Shown piece by piece: positions 1 through 10,745 of a stretch of 64,000 bases of DNA. Source of the DNA: Clostridia bacterium (GTDB lineage: Bacteria > Bacillota > Clostridia > TANB77 > CAG-508); the NCBI GenBank assembly GCA_017510525.1, contig JAFWNC010000012.1:1-64000 (forward strand), written 5' to 3'. How positions within the stretch are numbered: the stretch's first letter is position 1; every line of letters begins with the position of its first letter. The translations under genes and the position numbers were made by a program. A model generated the notes under the pieces. The model saw only the letters and a program-made list of their open reading frames with translations. It had not been told where the DNA came from and made no database searches.

Positions 1-73
1 GGGGGTGGAAATGGGGACGGTTCTCTTTTCCAAGGAAGACTTGGAAAAGAGAACCGTCCCCATTTCCACCCCC
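1..73. repeat. Perfect 34-bp-arm palindrome, copy 1
   Basis: Two 34-base arms (1-34 and 40-73) are exact reverse complements around a 5-base loop GAAGA. The core reads GGGGACGGTTCTCTTTTCC. The same core occurs at 35581-35651 and 40586-40652. It could act as a very strong hairpin in RNA from either strand, or be a mobile palindromic repeat. The window begins in it, so its left neighbour is unknown. Confidence 0.9.
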
Positions 74-117
74 GGTGCGCGTCCCCTTTTTTGCTCGCGT
101 CCCCTTTGCACATGAGA

Positions 118-268
118 TTTCCCTAGGAAAAGTGTGGATTTTGGGGATAAAAATTAATCAAAATTTAATATAATGTGGAAAGATATTTGTTTCCGTAGGT
201 TACAGATGTCTTTTTTTGTCTCTTTTTGTTTTTTTGTTTCTTGACTAATTTATAAAAAAGCTTAAATT
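118..268 (+). promoter_or_regulatory. Promoter region of first giant prepilin-like gene
   Basis: A likely sigma-A promoter has -35 TTGACT at 241-246 and -10 TAAATT at 263-268 with a 16-base spacer. Upstream lie TTTCCCTAGGAAAAG (118-132) and CCGTAGGTT (193-201). The same two motifs occur in the same order before the second giant gene, with CCGTAGG to -35 distances of 48 and 49 bases. This suggests shared control. The RBS AGGAGAG ends a few bases before the start at 303. Confidence 0.55.
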
Positions 269-302
269 ATATATATATTAAAGAAATTTTAGGAGAGAAG
301 AA

Positions 303-3300
303 ATGAAGAGATTTTTTGAGAAGGTAAGAAGTGAAAAAGGTATTTCAATGGTTACGTTGGTTATCACTATTGTTTTGATAATTATTCTTGCAAGTATAAT
401 TATTTATAATAGCAGAACCAACATTAATGTTGAGAAACTTGATAAGATGTATGCTGATTTACAAACACTGCAGGATAAAGTTGATTTATATTACGCTAAA
501 ACTGGCGAACTTCCTATTTCTTCTAATCCTAGTGATAAAATACAGTCTGAAGATGGTAAAATCTTTGGAATAGATCAGGCTGAGAGTGATGGTGATATTT
601 ACTCAAAGATTAATTTGAGTTTAATTAGTGATGATTTAAAACTTAATTATAGTACTGACTATTACGTTAATGATGAAAGCCATATTGTTTATAGTGCTGA
701 TGGTGTTAATATTGATGGACATTCTTATCATAGACTAAAAGATACATATTCAAGAGTTGATACTTCAGATGATGGTGTAAATGCTTTTACAATTACTTTC
801 CATTACAAAAAGGGTGATAATTCTAGTGGAACTGCAAAAGTATTATTTAATGCTGATACTGTTGTTAAGTTGGCTAGTGGTGCAACAGGCAGTGTTGATT
901 ATAGTATTGATAGTACTAATGTTTCTAATCTTGGTATTGATTCTTCTTATAATATTGGTTGGTATAAAAATCAAGATGGTTCTGGTGATATTGAAAAAAG
1001 TGTTGTTATGAATCAAAATTATGATTTGTATTCTGTTTTTACTGATAAGATTAAACCAATCTGGCCAGAGGATGATCCAAGTTCTAGTTTAACTAACTTT
1101 ATTGCTAGACATAATAATGAAGATGGTATTTTATATGATGGTACTTGGACAAATGATAATATTTGGGTTAAGGCTACTGCTATTGATAATGCTTTAGTTG
1201 AGAAATTTGTTTTAAGTATAAATAATGTATTTTTAAAAGAGATTGTTGCTACACATGACACTAATGATTCTAGAATTGGTTATGGAATAAATACTTTTGA
1301 TTCAGATATGAATACAACTGTTGATTATATTGCTGTTGATAATTCTGGAAATGAATCAGATAAAAAGGGAATTGCTCTAAAAATTGATAAACAAAGACCT
1401 GAAGTTGTAACAGCTTCAGCATCTAATAATTCTGGAACTGGTACTTTAGATGATTTGCGTATTTATGTTAAAGCAAAAGATACTGGTGATAGTGCAATGG
1501 CCAGTGGTTTCAGATATATATCTATTACAAGTAGTGATTCACCTGATTTTAGTTCAATTGATTGGTATGATACGTCAGATACAACAGAAGGAACTGGTGA
1601 AAAAGAATTTACAATTAATAATAAGAAGACTGGTGCAGGTTATTGGATTAATGATAATGGAACTTATTATGTTTGGGTAAAGGATCAGGCTGGAAATATT
1701 AATACTAAAAATAGTAATAGTACAATTGTTGTTGATATTATAGACACAACTCCAATTACTGTAAGTTTTGTTCCTCCTGAAAATACAACATATTCTAAGA
1801 GCCAAACTGTTACTATTCTTCTTCAAGATAGTAGCTCTGGAAATCAAGGAACAAGCGGATTAAAAACCGGAGTTAATATTTCTTATGGATGGAGTTTAAG
1901 TAAAGAAACTGAACCTACTTCATGGACTCAGGTTCCAGCAGCTGCAAGTATTGAAGTTACTGAGGCTAATAATTTAACAGGTAAATATTATTTATGGGTT
2001 AAAGATGTTCAAGATAATGCTGGAAATGTTATAAAAACAAATTCAGGCTTAACTATAACTACTGGTGGAGAAGGACAATATTATTTTGATAATACTGCTC
2101 CAACTTTAACTGTTTCTCCTGAAACGGTTACAACAGTTGCAAAATCACATAGTGTTAATATTACTATAGAAGATTTATCTCAAGTTGTTTATTATTATGG
2201 ATGGAGTTCAAGCAATACTATTGCACCAACTGTTTGGAAAAAGTCTGTTAATGAGAAAAATAATGATTTAACATCTCCAGATACAGCTGGTTTTGATGGT
2301 AATTATTATTTATGGGTTGTTGGTTTAAAAGATACTCCTGGAAACGAAACTGCTGGATTAAGTGGAAAAAATAGAATTAATATTGTAACAGATGAGTCAG
2401 AAAGTGTTAATAATCTTCTTATTAATAAGATAGCTGGTCCATATAGAACTGATACAAAAGCTCCAACTGTAACATTTACTCCTAATGGATTTAGTGAATA
2501 TCAACAATATCGTAATACTATTAAAGTAACTTTTAGTGATGATAGTGGAATTGCTTCTAACCAGACTGCTAAGTATTTATGGTCAGCTTCAAATTCAGTT
2601 GCTAGTATTGCTTCAGCAACATGGACAAATATTCAAGTTAAAAATGATAATACAATAGATGTTCCTTGGAGAGAGGGAGCAAATTATATTTGGGTAAAAG
2701 GTGTTAATGATACGGTTGGAAATGAATTATCACCTACTCATAGTGAGCAATATAAAATAGATAATACTGCTCCTACTGTAACTTTAAGTGTTCAAAACGG
2801 AAATGTTATTAAGATCCATATTGTTGATGAATTAAGTAGACCAGATGATTATATAGTTACTAATAATAGTTCTTTTGTACCAACTGTTGATTCTCAGGAA
2901 TGGGAAGATTGCAATGAGGGTGATTCAACATCAGTTGATATTGATTATACAGCTCAAGAAAATGGAACATATTATGTTTGGGCAAAAGACCATGCTGGCA
3001 ATATTTATAATCCTCATGATGATGTTGGAGGTTCAATTACTATTAACTTTAAATATATAGTTGAATATTATGCTAATAATCCTTCTGGAACAACAGTAAC
3101 AGGCTCAACTTCGCCATATACACAAGAAATTAGATATGGTTCTGGTTCGAATTTAATAGCAAATAAATATGTAATCCAAAATTATGGATTTGTTGAATGG
3201 AAGGATGAATCGGGAAATAATTCTTATTCTAATGAATATACAACAAATTCAGCTTTTGATAATATTGCAAGTTCAAATAATAATTTTATAAAATTATATG

Positions 3301-6300
3301 CTCAGTGGGAAGAAAATATAAATTCTATAACTGTTTCATTATATACAAACAGTAATAGGTCACAAGCTTATAATCAAAATTGGACGAATTCAAATGTTTA
3401 TGGAAGTATTACATCAACGGGAGAGAGAACAATAGCAAAATATCAATTTAGAATTGGTTCAGATGGAACATGGACAGATTTGAATAATACATATAATTAT
3501 GAAAAAACTGATAATAATGCTACTTTCGATATTTCATGGTCAACAAATTCTACTTATTATTTTAGAGGGGTTGATTCATCTAATCACCCTATAACAAGTG
3601 TTTCTAATGGATTTAATATTAAGGTTGATAAGGGAAAACCGGTAGTAAATAATTTATCTTATACATATGGAAACGGAAACACAATGAATTTCACTGTTAG
3701 AGCTAATGACCCGGCTAATAATGGAATTTCAAGTGGTATTCAGTATTATAGAATTAGTCCAAATGGAACATGGAAATCTGTTAACTCAGCTGAAAATGCA
3801 AATGAGATAACTATAAATGCAAGTGAAGATATTAATTCTGATGGAACATATTATTTCCTTGTAATGGATAAAGCTGGAAATATAAGTGATTCTACAGATA
3901 ATAATAAATTTACACGTGACAGAACTTTACCACAGATTACGTTTGACCCAGATGGCGGAATTTATGCTATGCCTACAACTGGAAATGCTAAGATAAAGAG
4001 TACAATTACAGCTTCAGATGGTAGCCGAATTTCAAAAATTGAATATGCTTGGAGCTCAAGCGGAACAATAGCTCCAACTAACTGGACAACTTACACAAGT
4101 GGAAATTCAGTTGAAACCGAAAAAACTGATTGTACTATAAATAATACTGACCAAAATATAGGTGAATATTACTTATGGGCTAAGGCTACAGATAGTGCAG
4201 GAAATGTTGGACAGGCAAGAAGTGAAATGTTCAAAATTTTACCTAATGATGGTTTAATTACTATTACATTAAATCCTGCTCCACCAACTTGGACAAATAC
4301 TCAGGTTAATGCAAATATTTCTTATAATAGTGTTTTGTTGAATGAAAGAACAGCGACAGCTAATGGAACAGTTAATACTGATTATAAGGTTGTAAGTGCT
4401 TATAAAGTTGAGGTTTATACAAATGGTAAAACTGTTACAGCTTCAGCAAAAGATTCGAATGGAAATTTGGTTACTAAGAGTGTTACTGTTAATAATATTG
4501 ATAAAATTGCGCCTACGATATCAAAGGAAGAAGAGGATGACAATTCGGATACGATTGATGGAAAACTATATCGTAGTAATTTTACAATTACTGTAGAAGT
4601 AACAGATAATCAAGATGGAAGCGGTGTTAATGAAATACAATATTATGTATCTGACCAAGATTTACAATCAGCTGATGTTTTTGCAAATGGAAATGGAACA
4701 ACCTTAGCTAATAATGGTACAATACATGTTTCAAATCAAACAAGTGGTCATAGATATGTATATATTTATGCTAGTGATAATGCGGGTAATATTAGTTATG
4801 ATAAGGAAGATTATTATGTTGATGATAAGGGACCTATAATTAAAGTAAATAGCGTTGTTGCCGGAAGTGAAATGGGAAATTATTCAGAATTGGTTTCTTT
4901 AGAGGTTTATGATGAAGAAACAGGTGTATACGCATCAAGTATAATTCTATATTTAAATAATTCCGAGAAAAATAGAGGAACTAGCTGGACAAATAATTCA
5001 GATGTATTCAGTATTGACCTTGGAGCTTCATATGTAGATGGTTCTTATAGTGTATCTGCAACAGATAAAGTTGGGAATGAAACAACAACTGAATTTACTT
5101 TGTCAAGTTTAAAAGAGATTCCAGTTCCAGATCAAACCACATTATCTCAGATTGGTGATGGACAATTAAGACTAATTGGTAATAATAGATATAATTTTGG
5201 AAACTCAAATCAATATACTTATTATTTGACAAATGATATTGCTTTAGATAATAATTGGACTCCGCTAGAGAAAGATCCACTTGATAATACAAAAGCCTTT
5301 GATTTAAAAGCTAATTTTAATGGATATAATTATGAAATATCTTCAAATAATACTATTAATAAAAACTTTTTATTGTTTAATATAATATCGGGAAAAGTTG
5401 AAAATCTAAAAATAAATGGTAAGTTGAACGCAACAGGAACAGCAGGACTTATTGCTTCTGAATTAAAACAAAATGGTATTATTGACAATGTTAATGTTAA
5501 CTGTGATATAAGTGGATCTGGTATTACCATAGGTGGACTAGTTGGTGAAAATGATGGAAACATATTAAATTGTTCTGTTAGTGGAAATATAGCTACAAAT
5601 AATACAGATATTTATATAGGTGGTGTTGCTGGAACAAATAAAAATCATGGTAATATAGAAAAAACATATTCTGATGTTCAACTTAAAACAACTGGAATTG
5701 ATGATTCATCAGACAATTGCCTAGGAGGAGTAGTTGGTTTAAATAGAAATACAATACTAAAATCTTATTTCAAAGGATATATTAATCCAAGTGGTAGTGG
5801 TGCAACATATGTTGGCGGTATAGTAGGAGATATGGAAGGCGGCCAAATTGATGAATCTTATAATATGGGAAATATAAATTTTGAATGTTCAGATGGATGT
5901 TTATATAATATTGGAGGAATTGTTGGATTATTTAATGGAGAAATAAATAATTGTTTTAATACAGGTAATATGAATTTTACTTGGAGTGATAATACAGCTG
6001 GTTATAGTATTGATGAAGGAAATGCTGGTGGAATAGTTGGATCATTTTCTGGTAATAGTAGTATTAATACTGTTTATAGTATTGGTAAGATTTCTGATGC
6101 AGCCGGAGGCTTTAATGTTGGTACAGTATATGGTAATAAATATTCTTTTACTGTTTCAGTTTCAAATGCTATTGTGTATAGTGGAAATCCATATTCGGTC
6201 AATAATGCAACAAGATTAGCATCAGTTAATGATATGGCAACTGCATCTACATATTCAAGTTTCGGCTCTAATATTTGGGAAAAGAGTTATATTAGATTAG

Positions 6301-9300
6301 ATGGTGGATATGGATATCTACCATACTTGAAATTCAACGAAGAAGAAGTAAAATTAAAAGACAATGGTATAAGTATTACAATTAGTAATCCAAGTAGTTC
6401 AGTTGCAAAACAGGGAGATGTAATTTCATATACAATAACAATTTCTGAATCGGTTGCTAATATTGATAAATTAGTTTGTACTCCAATAGTTTCAAATGGT
6501 ACTAATGTTACAGCAACTTCAAAAACTCAGATTGATACTGAAGGAAAGAAATTTAGATATACTATGACAGCTGGTTCTGGAAATGGTACAGCTAAATTTA
6601 GTGTTAGTATTACTGGTAGGGATGCTAGTGCTACAAGTAAACCTTTTACAATTAAAAATACAAAACCAACAATAACTTTAGGTTCTCCATCAACATGGTA
6701 TAAAGGTGGCGCAACAGTTTCATTATCATTAAAAACTAGTGAATCTACAACTGCTGCAGTACTTAAAAATTCCTTAAGTTTAAAATTTGGATCTGGAAGT
6801 TCTTTGCCAGGAGCTTCAATAGCAGTAACAGGAAGTGGTACAGAATTTACAGTAAATGCTGTAATGCCAACTGCAACTCGAAGAAATTGTTATTTATATG
6901 TAGCAAGTGGAGCTATAACTGATTCAGCTGGTAATACCAGTGATGCAATAAGTTCAAATACATGGGGAGTTGATAATACATCACCAACTAAAATAGATGA
7001 TGGTATTGTTGATAATTATTATAAACAATATAGATTCCAAGATTCAGAATCAGGAATAAAAGAAGTGTATTATGCACCAGGAAGATATACAAGCTTACAA
7101 CAAATACAAAATGCAACAGGAAGTGTTCATTTAGATACAGTAGTTAATAATACTATTACTGCAAAATTTGTAGTTGAGACTGTTTCATATTATACATTTT
7201 ATATAGTAGACCAAGTTGGAAATGTTAAATTAGTTAATGACGAAAGAATTGATAGTACTTTACCAACACCAACAATCTCATTCTTTAAAGGTAGTGATAA
7301 TACTACAACAACTCCTTATGATGAAGAATGGACAAATCAAAATGTATATTTCAAATTTTCTGGAGTAAGTGGTGCTACAAAATATGAATATAAAATATAT
7401 TATAATGGTTCTTATTTATCAGGAACAGTTATTGATTATAGTGATGAGGAAGGTCCACCAGAAGAGTATGATTACCAAGACGAAATGGGAGAATACTATA
7501 CAGCTTGGGTACCAGCTAACTCAGCCAATACTAACTATGTATTAGCTGACTATGATATTGATACATATGAGGAAGATGAGAAATGTTATGTTTATGTAAA
7601 ATCTTATTTTGGTTCAAATGACGAATATTCGTCAACAACATATAACGAAGAACATGTTAGAATTGATAAAACAGCGCCAAGTGTTACTTTTACCAATAGT
7701 GATGATGAGTATATTACTGATATTCTTACAACTAAAATAAATGTTTCTGATGAAGGATCAGGATTAGCTTCAGGAAATGAATATAAATATGCAATAAAGA
7801 GTATATCTGAAAATATAACCAATAGTGATTTTACGAAAACATTTACATCTTCAGTTGCATTGGATGACCAAAATTTTTCTGTAGTTGGTGATGACGAATA
7901 TATTGTTTTATGGGTAAAAGGCGGAATCAGAGATTTAGCTGGAAACGAAACGGTAATATTAAGTGAAAAATATAAAGTTGAAAGATATTTAGATGCTGAA
8001 ATCGATTATTCTAATATGGTAGTTGAAAATACAAAAGTTACGCTAGAATTTGATTTTAAGGCAAAACATAGTCAGTATAATTATGATTATAATGATGATG
8101 GAATATACTTATATTCTGGTGATCCAAATGATAACAATGCTACACGTTTATCAGTAGAAAAATATCCACATATTGATACCTATACAGAAACAGGACTTCC
8201 AAATGATAGAGGTAATGAAGAAATTGAATACAAGGATATATCAAGTTTATCAAATAATAGACCAAGTATTTCAAATGATTATTTCTATACAGGAAATTAT
8301 TCCGACATTTATAGAAAAGATTTTATACATGTTTATAAAGGAAGTGACGATATAACAAATAGTAGTAATATTTATATAGCATATGCACCTGAGTCGGTAG
8401 GTGAAAAAGTTGTAGACTTAAATAATAATGGTTATTATGATGGTAGTGATTACTATGATTATTATATAAATGATATTTGGTGTAACAGATATAAGATTTT
8501 TGTTGAAGTTACTCCAACTGCTGCTCAAACATCTGATATTTATATAAAAGTTAATGAAAAATTCATGACTGATGATACTAGATATACTCCAGAAGTTACT
8601 AGTGAAAGAATAGAAATACTTCAAGCAAATTATCCAGCACCAGTAGTAACATTTTCAGGTGGAGGAATAGTTGAAGCTGACGATGTTCAAGATGCAATAG
8701 ATTCATCAGATGGATATTATCAAGTAGAATATATAATTAATCTTCCAAAGGATGGAACTATTAGTGGCGATACTGCTACAGTTCTTCAAAGCAATATTTC
8801 AATACAGGGAAGTGCTTCGACTGCTGTAAGCCAAACAATTGTAACAAAAGAAACTATAAACAATAAAGAAGAATATGTTTTAAAAATTAGAATTAAATCA
8901 GCAGATCCGGGAGAATTATATCCAGTATTAGCGGCTGGAGTCGTAAAAAACAATTATGATAATACAAAGTCTAATATAAAAACAAAAGGTAATTTAACAA
9001 CAATTGTTGGTTCAGATTATACAATTGATGGACTTACAATTCCAAAAGGATTCTACTTAGTTGGTGGAACTTTAGAATCCGGATATGTAATAAGTGATAA
9101 TAAATTAGATCAGTTTGCTTATGTAGATGGACATGGATGGAAAACAAGTGATACATCAAATATTAATTCTACTCAAATAAAAACTGCAATTGATGGAAAC
9201 ACAGGCATTTCTAATGATAAGAAAAAGAAAATTGGAACAAGAACTGTTAATAATCAAACCCAATATTTAGTAAGTTATGTAAATGTTGGAGACAATTTTA

Positions 9301-10232
9301 GAGATAATTACAATGGAAAAACAACATCAGATACATTAGTAGGAAATCAATTTATATGGGTACCAGCAAAATTGCCAGATAATATAGTAACTACAATTAA
9401 AAATTATAGTTATTCTGGAAGAAATGCACAAATTATAAAAAGCGCAAAAATTTGGAAAAGGGCATTATCTAGTGAATACTATGTTAAAATATTAAATGAT
9501 TATATAATTTATGATGATGGTTCTGACATTGATTCTTATAGATATAATAATGTAATAGATAGCAATAAAGTTACACCTTACAATAATTTATTAAGAATGT
9601 GTAACAGATTTAATGCAAATGTGTATACTGAAGGTTTAGGTTTAACGAGTGAATTAAGAACAAGTAGGAGAAAATTAACTGAAGAAAATAATTCAAGTGG
9701 TGATTTAAGATATAAATACTATATTGATGATGTGCATAGTAATACTAATGCAATTTTTGTAAATGGAATAGAGAAAAGTAGAGCAAAAGCATTATATTGT
9801 TATGATGGATTCTTTATTGCAAGATATGATGTTAGATTAGGAGGATCAGAGGGATATATCGTTAGATATAATGGTGAAGATACACCAACTAGTCAAAAAA
9901 TTGCAAAATATGATGCATTGGACAAGGCAGAAAATGTAAGCGTCGCAATAAAAGGAAATAAAAGAGATTATGATATTATAAATGGTGCCGAATATGATTC
10001 AACATATGTATTATATAGCAATGGATATCTAAGAAACCTAAAAGATTTTTGTGAAAGAAATGAATGGACGAGTGAGTATGATAATATCGGATATTCTGTA
10101 TGGATTAGGGATAAATATAAAAGAATAAAAGGATATGTTAGACAGGTGACAGATGATCCAGGTGAAGATCAAGCTGCTGTACGTTTAGTTCTATGGAATA
10201 CAGAAGTTATCGAAAGAGCAAATGAAAATTAG
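303..10232 (+). CDS. Giant prepilin-like multidomain surface protein (3,309 aa)
   Basis: Likely a surface-anchored adhesin or matrix protein. The N-terminus is prepilin-like: basic leader, Gly13 before ISMVTLVITI, then a hydrophobic helix to about residue 36. Glu+5 is absent, as in many clostridial pilin-like proteins. Ig-like domains opening with D-x-x-x-P motifs start near residues 361, 481, 595, 717, 819, 1108, 1205, 1398, 1506, 2313 and 2453. One InlB-like repeat lies near 919-1006. Residues about 1,740-1,960 carry GLUG-type repeats (GGIVG, GGVVG). The C-terminus (about 2,913-3,309) has IPKGFYLVGG, GNQFIWVP and GFFIARYD motifs, resembling the FGE/C-type-lectin fold of clostridial surface proteins. 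No LPXTG or other wall anchor is visible, so the N-terminal helix is the probable anchor. Start ATG follows AGGAGAG. Function is inferred from domains only; no pilus assembly genes are in the window. Confidence 0.85.
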   Translation: MKRFFEKVRSEKGISMVTLVITIVLIIILASIIIYNSRTNINVEKLDKMYADLQTLQDKVDLYYAKTGELPISSNPSDKIQSEDGKIFGIDQAESDGDIYSKINLSLISDDLKLNYSTDYYVNDESHIVYSADGVNIDGHSYHRLKDTYSRVDTSDDGVNAFTITFHYKKGDNSSGTAKVLFNADTVVKLASGATGSVDYSIDSTNVSNLGIDSSYNIGWYKNQDGSGDIEKSVVMNQNYDLYSVFTDKIKPIWPEDDPSSSLTNFIARHNNEDGILYDGTWTNDNIWVKATAIDNALVEKFVLSINNVFLKEIVATHDTNDSRIGYGINTFDSDMNTTVDYIAVDNSGNESDKKGIALKIDKQRPEVVTASASNNSGTGTLDDLRIYVKAKDTGDSAMASGFRYISITSSDSPDFSSIDWYDTSDTTEGTGEKEFTINNKKTGAGYWINDNGTYYVWVKDQAGNINTKNSNSTIVVDIIDTTPITVSFVPPENTTYSKSQTVTILLQDSSSGNQGTSGLKTGVNISYGWSLSKETEPTSWTQVPAAASIEVTEANNLTGKYYLWVKDVQDNAGNVIKTNSGLTITTGGEGQYYFDNTAPTLTVSPETVTTVAKSHSVNITIEDLSQVVYYYGWSSSNTIAPTVWKKSVNEKNNDLTSPDTAGFDGNYYLWVVGLKDTPGNETAGLSGKNRINIVTDESESVNNLLINKIAGPYRTDTKAPTVTFTPNGFSEYQQYRNTIKVTFSDDSGIASNQTAKYLWSASNSVASIASATWTNIQVKNDNTIDVPWREGANYIWVKGVNDTVGNELSPTHSEQYKIDNTAPTVTLSVQNGNVIKIHIVDELSRPDDYIVTNNSSFVPTVDSQEWEDCNEGDSTSVDIDYTAQENGTYYVWAKDHAGNIYNPHDDVGGSITINFKYIVEYYANNPSGTTVTGSTSPYTQEIRYGSGSNLIANKYVIQNYGFVEWKDESGNNSYSNEYTTNSAFDNIASSNNNFIKLYAQWEENINSITVSLYTNSNRSQAYNQNWTNSNVYGSITSTGERTIAKYQFRIGSDGTWTDLNNTYNYEKTDNNATFDISWSTNSTYYFRGVDSSNHPITSVSNGFNIKVDKGKPVVNNLSYTYGNGNTMNFTVRANDPANNGISSGIQYYRISPNGTWKSVNSAENANEITINASEDINSDGTYYFLVMDKAGNISDSTDNNKFTRDRTLPQITFDPDGGIYAMPTTGNAKIKSTITASDGSRISKIEYAWSSSGTIAPTNWTTYTSGNSVETEKTDCTINNTDQNIGEYYLWAKATDSAGNVGQARSEMFKILPNDGLITITLNPAPPTWTNTQVNANISYNSVLLNERTATANGTVNTDYKVVSAYKVEVYTNGKTVTASAKDSNGNLVTKSVTVNNIDKIAPTISKEEEDDNSDTIDGKLYRSNFTITVEVTDNQDGSGVNEIQYYVSDQDLQSADVFANGNGTTLANNGTIHVSNQTSGHRYVYIYASDNAGNISYDKEDYYVDDKGPIIKVNSVVAGSEMGNYSELVSLEVYDEETGVYASSIILYLNNSEKNRGTSWTNNSDVFSIDLGASYVDGSYSVSATDKVGNETTTEFTLSSLKEIPVPDQTTLSQIGDGQLRLIGNNRYNFGNSNQYTYYLTNDIALDNNWTPLEKDPLDNTKAFDLKANFNGYNYEISSNNTINKNFLLFNIISGKVENLKINGKLNATGTAGLIASELKQNGIIDNVNVNCDISGSGITIGGLVGENDGNILNCSVSGNIATNNTDIYIGGVAGTNKNHGNIEKTYSDVQLKTTGIDDSSDNCLGGVVGLNRNTILKSYFKGYINPSGSGATYVGGIVGDMEGGQIDESYNMGNINFECSDGCLYNIGGIVGLFNGEINNCFNTGNMNFTWSDNTAGYSIDEGNAGGIVGSFSGNSSINTVYSIGKISDAAGGFNVGTVYGNKYSFTVSVSNAIVYSGNPYSVNNATRLASVNDMATASTYSSFGSNIWEKSYIRLDGGYGYLPYLKFNEEEVKLKDNGISITISNPSSSVAKQGDVISYTITISESVANIDKLVCTPIVSNGTNVTATSKTQIDTEGKKFRYTMTAGSGNGTAKFSVSITGRDASATSKPFTIKNTKPTITLGSPSTWYKGGATVSLSLKTSESTTAAVLKNSLSLKFGSGSSLPGASIAVTGSGTEFTVNAVMPTATRRNCYLYVASGAITDSAGNTSDAISSNTWGVDNTSPTKIDDGIVDNYYKQYRFQDSESGIKEVYYAPGRYTSLQQIQNATGSVHLDTVVNNTITAKFVVETVSYYTFYIVDQVGNVKLVNDERIDSTLPTPTISFFKGSDNTTTTPYDEEWTNQNVYFKFSGVSGATKYEYKIYYNGSYLSGTVIDYSDEEGPPEEYDYQDEMGEYYTAWVPANSANTNYVLADYDIDTYEEDEKCYVYVKSYFGSNDEYSSTTYNEEHVRIDKTAPSVTFTNSDDEYITDILTTKINVSDEGSGLASGNEYKYAIKSISENITNSDFTKTFTSSVALDDQNFSVVGDDEYIVLWVKGGIRDLAGNETVILSEKYKVERYLDAEIDYSNMVVENTKVTLEFDFKAKHSQYNYDYNDDGIYLYSGDPNDNNATRLSVEKYPHIDTYTETGLPNDRGNEEIEYKDISSLSNNRPSISNDYFYTGNYSDIYRKDFIHVYKGSDDITNSSNIYIAYAPESVGEKVVDLNNNGYYDGSDYYDYYINDIWCNRYKIFVEVTPTAAQTSDIYIKVNEKFMTDDTRYTPEVTSERIEILQANYPAPVVTFSGGGIVEADDVQDAIDSSDGYYQVEYIINLPKDGTISGDTATVLQSNISIQGSASTAVSQTIVTKETINNKEEYVLKIRIKSADPGELYPVLAAGVVKNNYDNTKSNIKTKGNLTTIVGSDYTIDGLTIPKGFYLVGGTLESGYVISDNKLDQFAYVDGHGWKTSDTSNINSTQIKTAIDGNTGISNDKKKKIGTRTVNNQTQYLVSYVNVGDNFRDNYNGKTTSDTLVGNQFIWVPAKLPDNIVTTIKNYSYSGRNAQIIKSAKIWKRALSSEYYVKILNDYIIYDDGSDIDSYRYNNVIDSNKVTPYNNLLRMCNRFNANVYTEGLGLTSELRTSRRKLTEENNSSGDLRYKYYIDDVHSNTNAIFVNGIEKSRAKALYCYDGFFIARYDVRLGGSEGYIVRYNGEDTPTSQKIAKYDALDKAENVSVAIKGNKRDYDIINGAEYDSTYVLYSNGYLRNLKDFCERNEWTSEYDNIGYSVWIRDKYKRIKGYVRQVTDDPGEDQAAVRLVLWNTEVIERANEN

Positions 10233-10236
10233 ATTC

Positions 10237-10261
10237 AACTTTTGGGGACGCGCACCAAAAG
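10237..10261. repeat. 25-bp inverted repeat, left copy flanking hicAB
   Basis: This 25-base segment (core TTTTGGGGACGCGCACC) is the exact reverse complement of 11181-11205. The two copies bracket a promoter-terminator unit, the broken hicA and hicB. Each copy is itself a small hairpin (CTTTTGG / CCAAAAG). Partial copies occur near 75-90 and 32453-32470. Confidence 0.85.
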
Positions 10262-10321
10262 CAACATTCAGGAGGGGACAAGCCCCGCCCATGTCTTTTC
10301 AGAACACTTCTAAAAAACAGC

Positions 10322-10404
10322 TTGCTTTTTAATATAAAACATGTTATAATATGCATAGTTGTAGGAGAAATGGTAAAAAACAATTACCATTTCTCTTTTT
10401 TTTG
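10322..10404 (+). ncRNA. Minimal promoter-terminator unit, possible small RNA
   Basis: A near-consensus promoter (-35 TTGCTT 10322-10327, 17-base spacer, -10 TATAAT 10345-10350) is followed within about 10 bases of the expected start by a strong intrinsic terminator: arms 10365-10376 and 10384-10395, 7-base loop, then nine T. The transcript would be about 45 nucleotides with no room for a gene. It could be a tiny RNA, or a remnant promoter capped by a terminator. Expression is not known. Confidence 0.45.
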
Positions 10405-10410
10405 CTGAAA

Positions 10411-10436
10411 TCGTAGAGGAACTAGAGTTCTCCATA
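10411..10436. repeat. GGAG-box palindromic repeat
   Basis: Short palindrome of the family GTAGAGGAGAACTAGAGTTC-TCCAT. This copy lacks two bases of the left arm. Other copies are at 12361, 29330, 30388, 33435, 33474, 41857, 55642 and 55687. Confidence 0.7.
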
Positions 10437-10472
10437 TTATTTTGCTGGTCGGAAAACGACCTGTAAAATGAA

Positions 10473-10501
10473 TTGACAATACGTAGAATACGTGTTAAAA
10501 T
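10473..10501 (+). promoter_or_regulatory. hicAB promoter with paired AATACGT sites
   Basis: -35 TTGACA (10473-10478) and -10 TAAAAT (10496-10501) are 17 bases apart. The spacer holds two direct AATACGT units (10479-10485 and 10488-10494), a plausible binding site for the HicB repressor. HicB autoregulation is known for the family; its use of these sites is inference. Confidence 0.6.
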
Positions 10502-10524
10502 TAAGATGTTAGGAGGAAAATGTA

Positions 10525-10708
10525 ATGACTTTTAGAGAGTTAGAAAAGTTATTAGTTTCTAACGGCTGGTATCATCATCACACTAATGGTTCACATTACA
10601 TATATAAACATAGTAGATTAAGACGGAAGTATACCGGTGCCAAATCATAAGGGAGATATTCCGAAAGGAACACTTAACAATATTTTAAAGCAAGCGGGTC
10701 TAAAATAA
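10525..10708 (+). pseudogene. hicA: HicA-type mRNA interferase, frameshifted
   Basis: The frame from ATG 10525 (AGGAGG 8 bases upstream) gives the HicA N-terminus MTFRELEKLLVSNGW, followed by HHHTNGSHYIYKH with the expected catalytic-type His in a G-S-H context. It then stops at 10648-10650. The next frame continues with the typical HicA tail (SIPVPNHKGDIPKGTLN) and stops at 10706-10708. The total is 184 bases, so one base is inserted near 10615-10630. HicA toxins are small double-stranded-RBD-like ribonucleases neutralised by HicB. The intact antitoxin lies 37 bases downstream. Whether this is a real mutation or a sequencing error cannot be told here. Confidence 0.85.
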
Positions 10709-10745
10709 GACTAAATTGCACATAATATGTAAGGAGAGGTTATTT

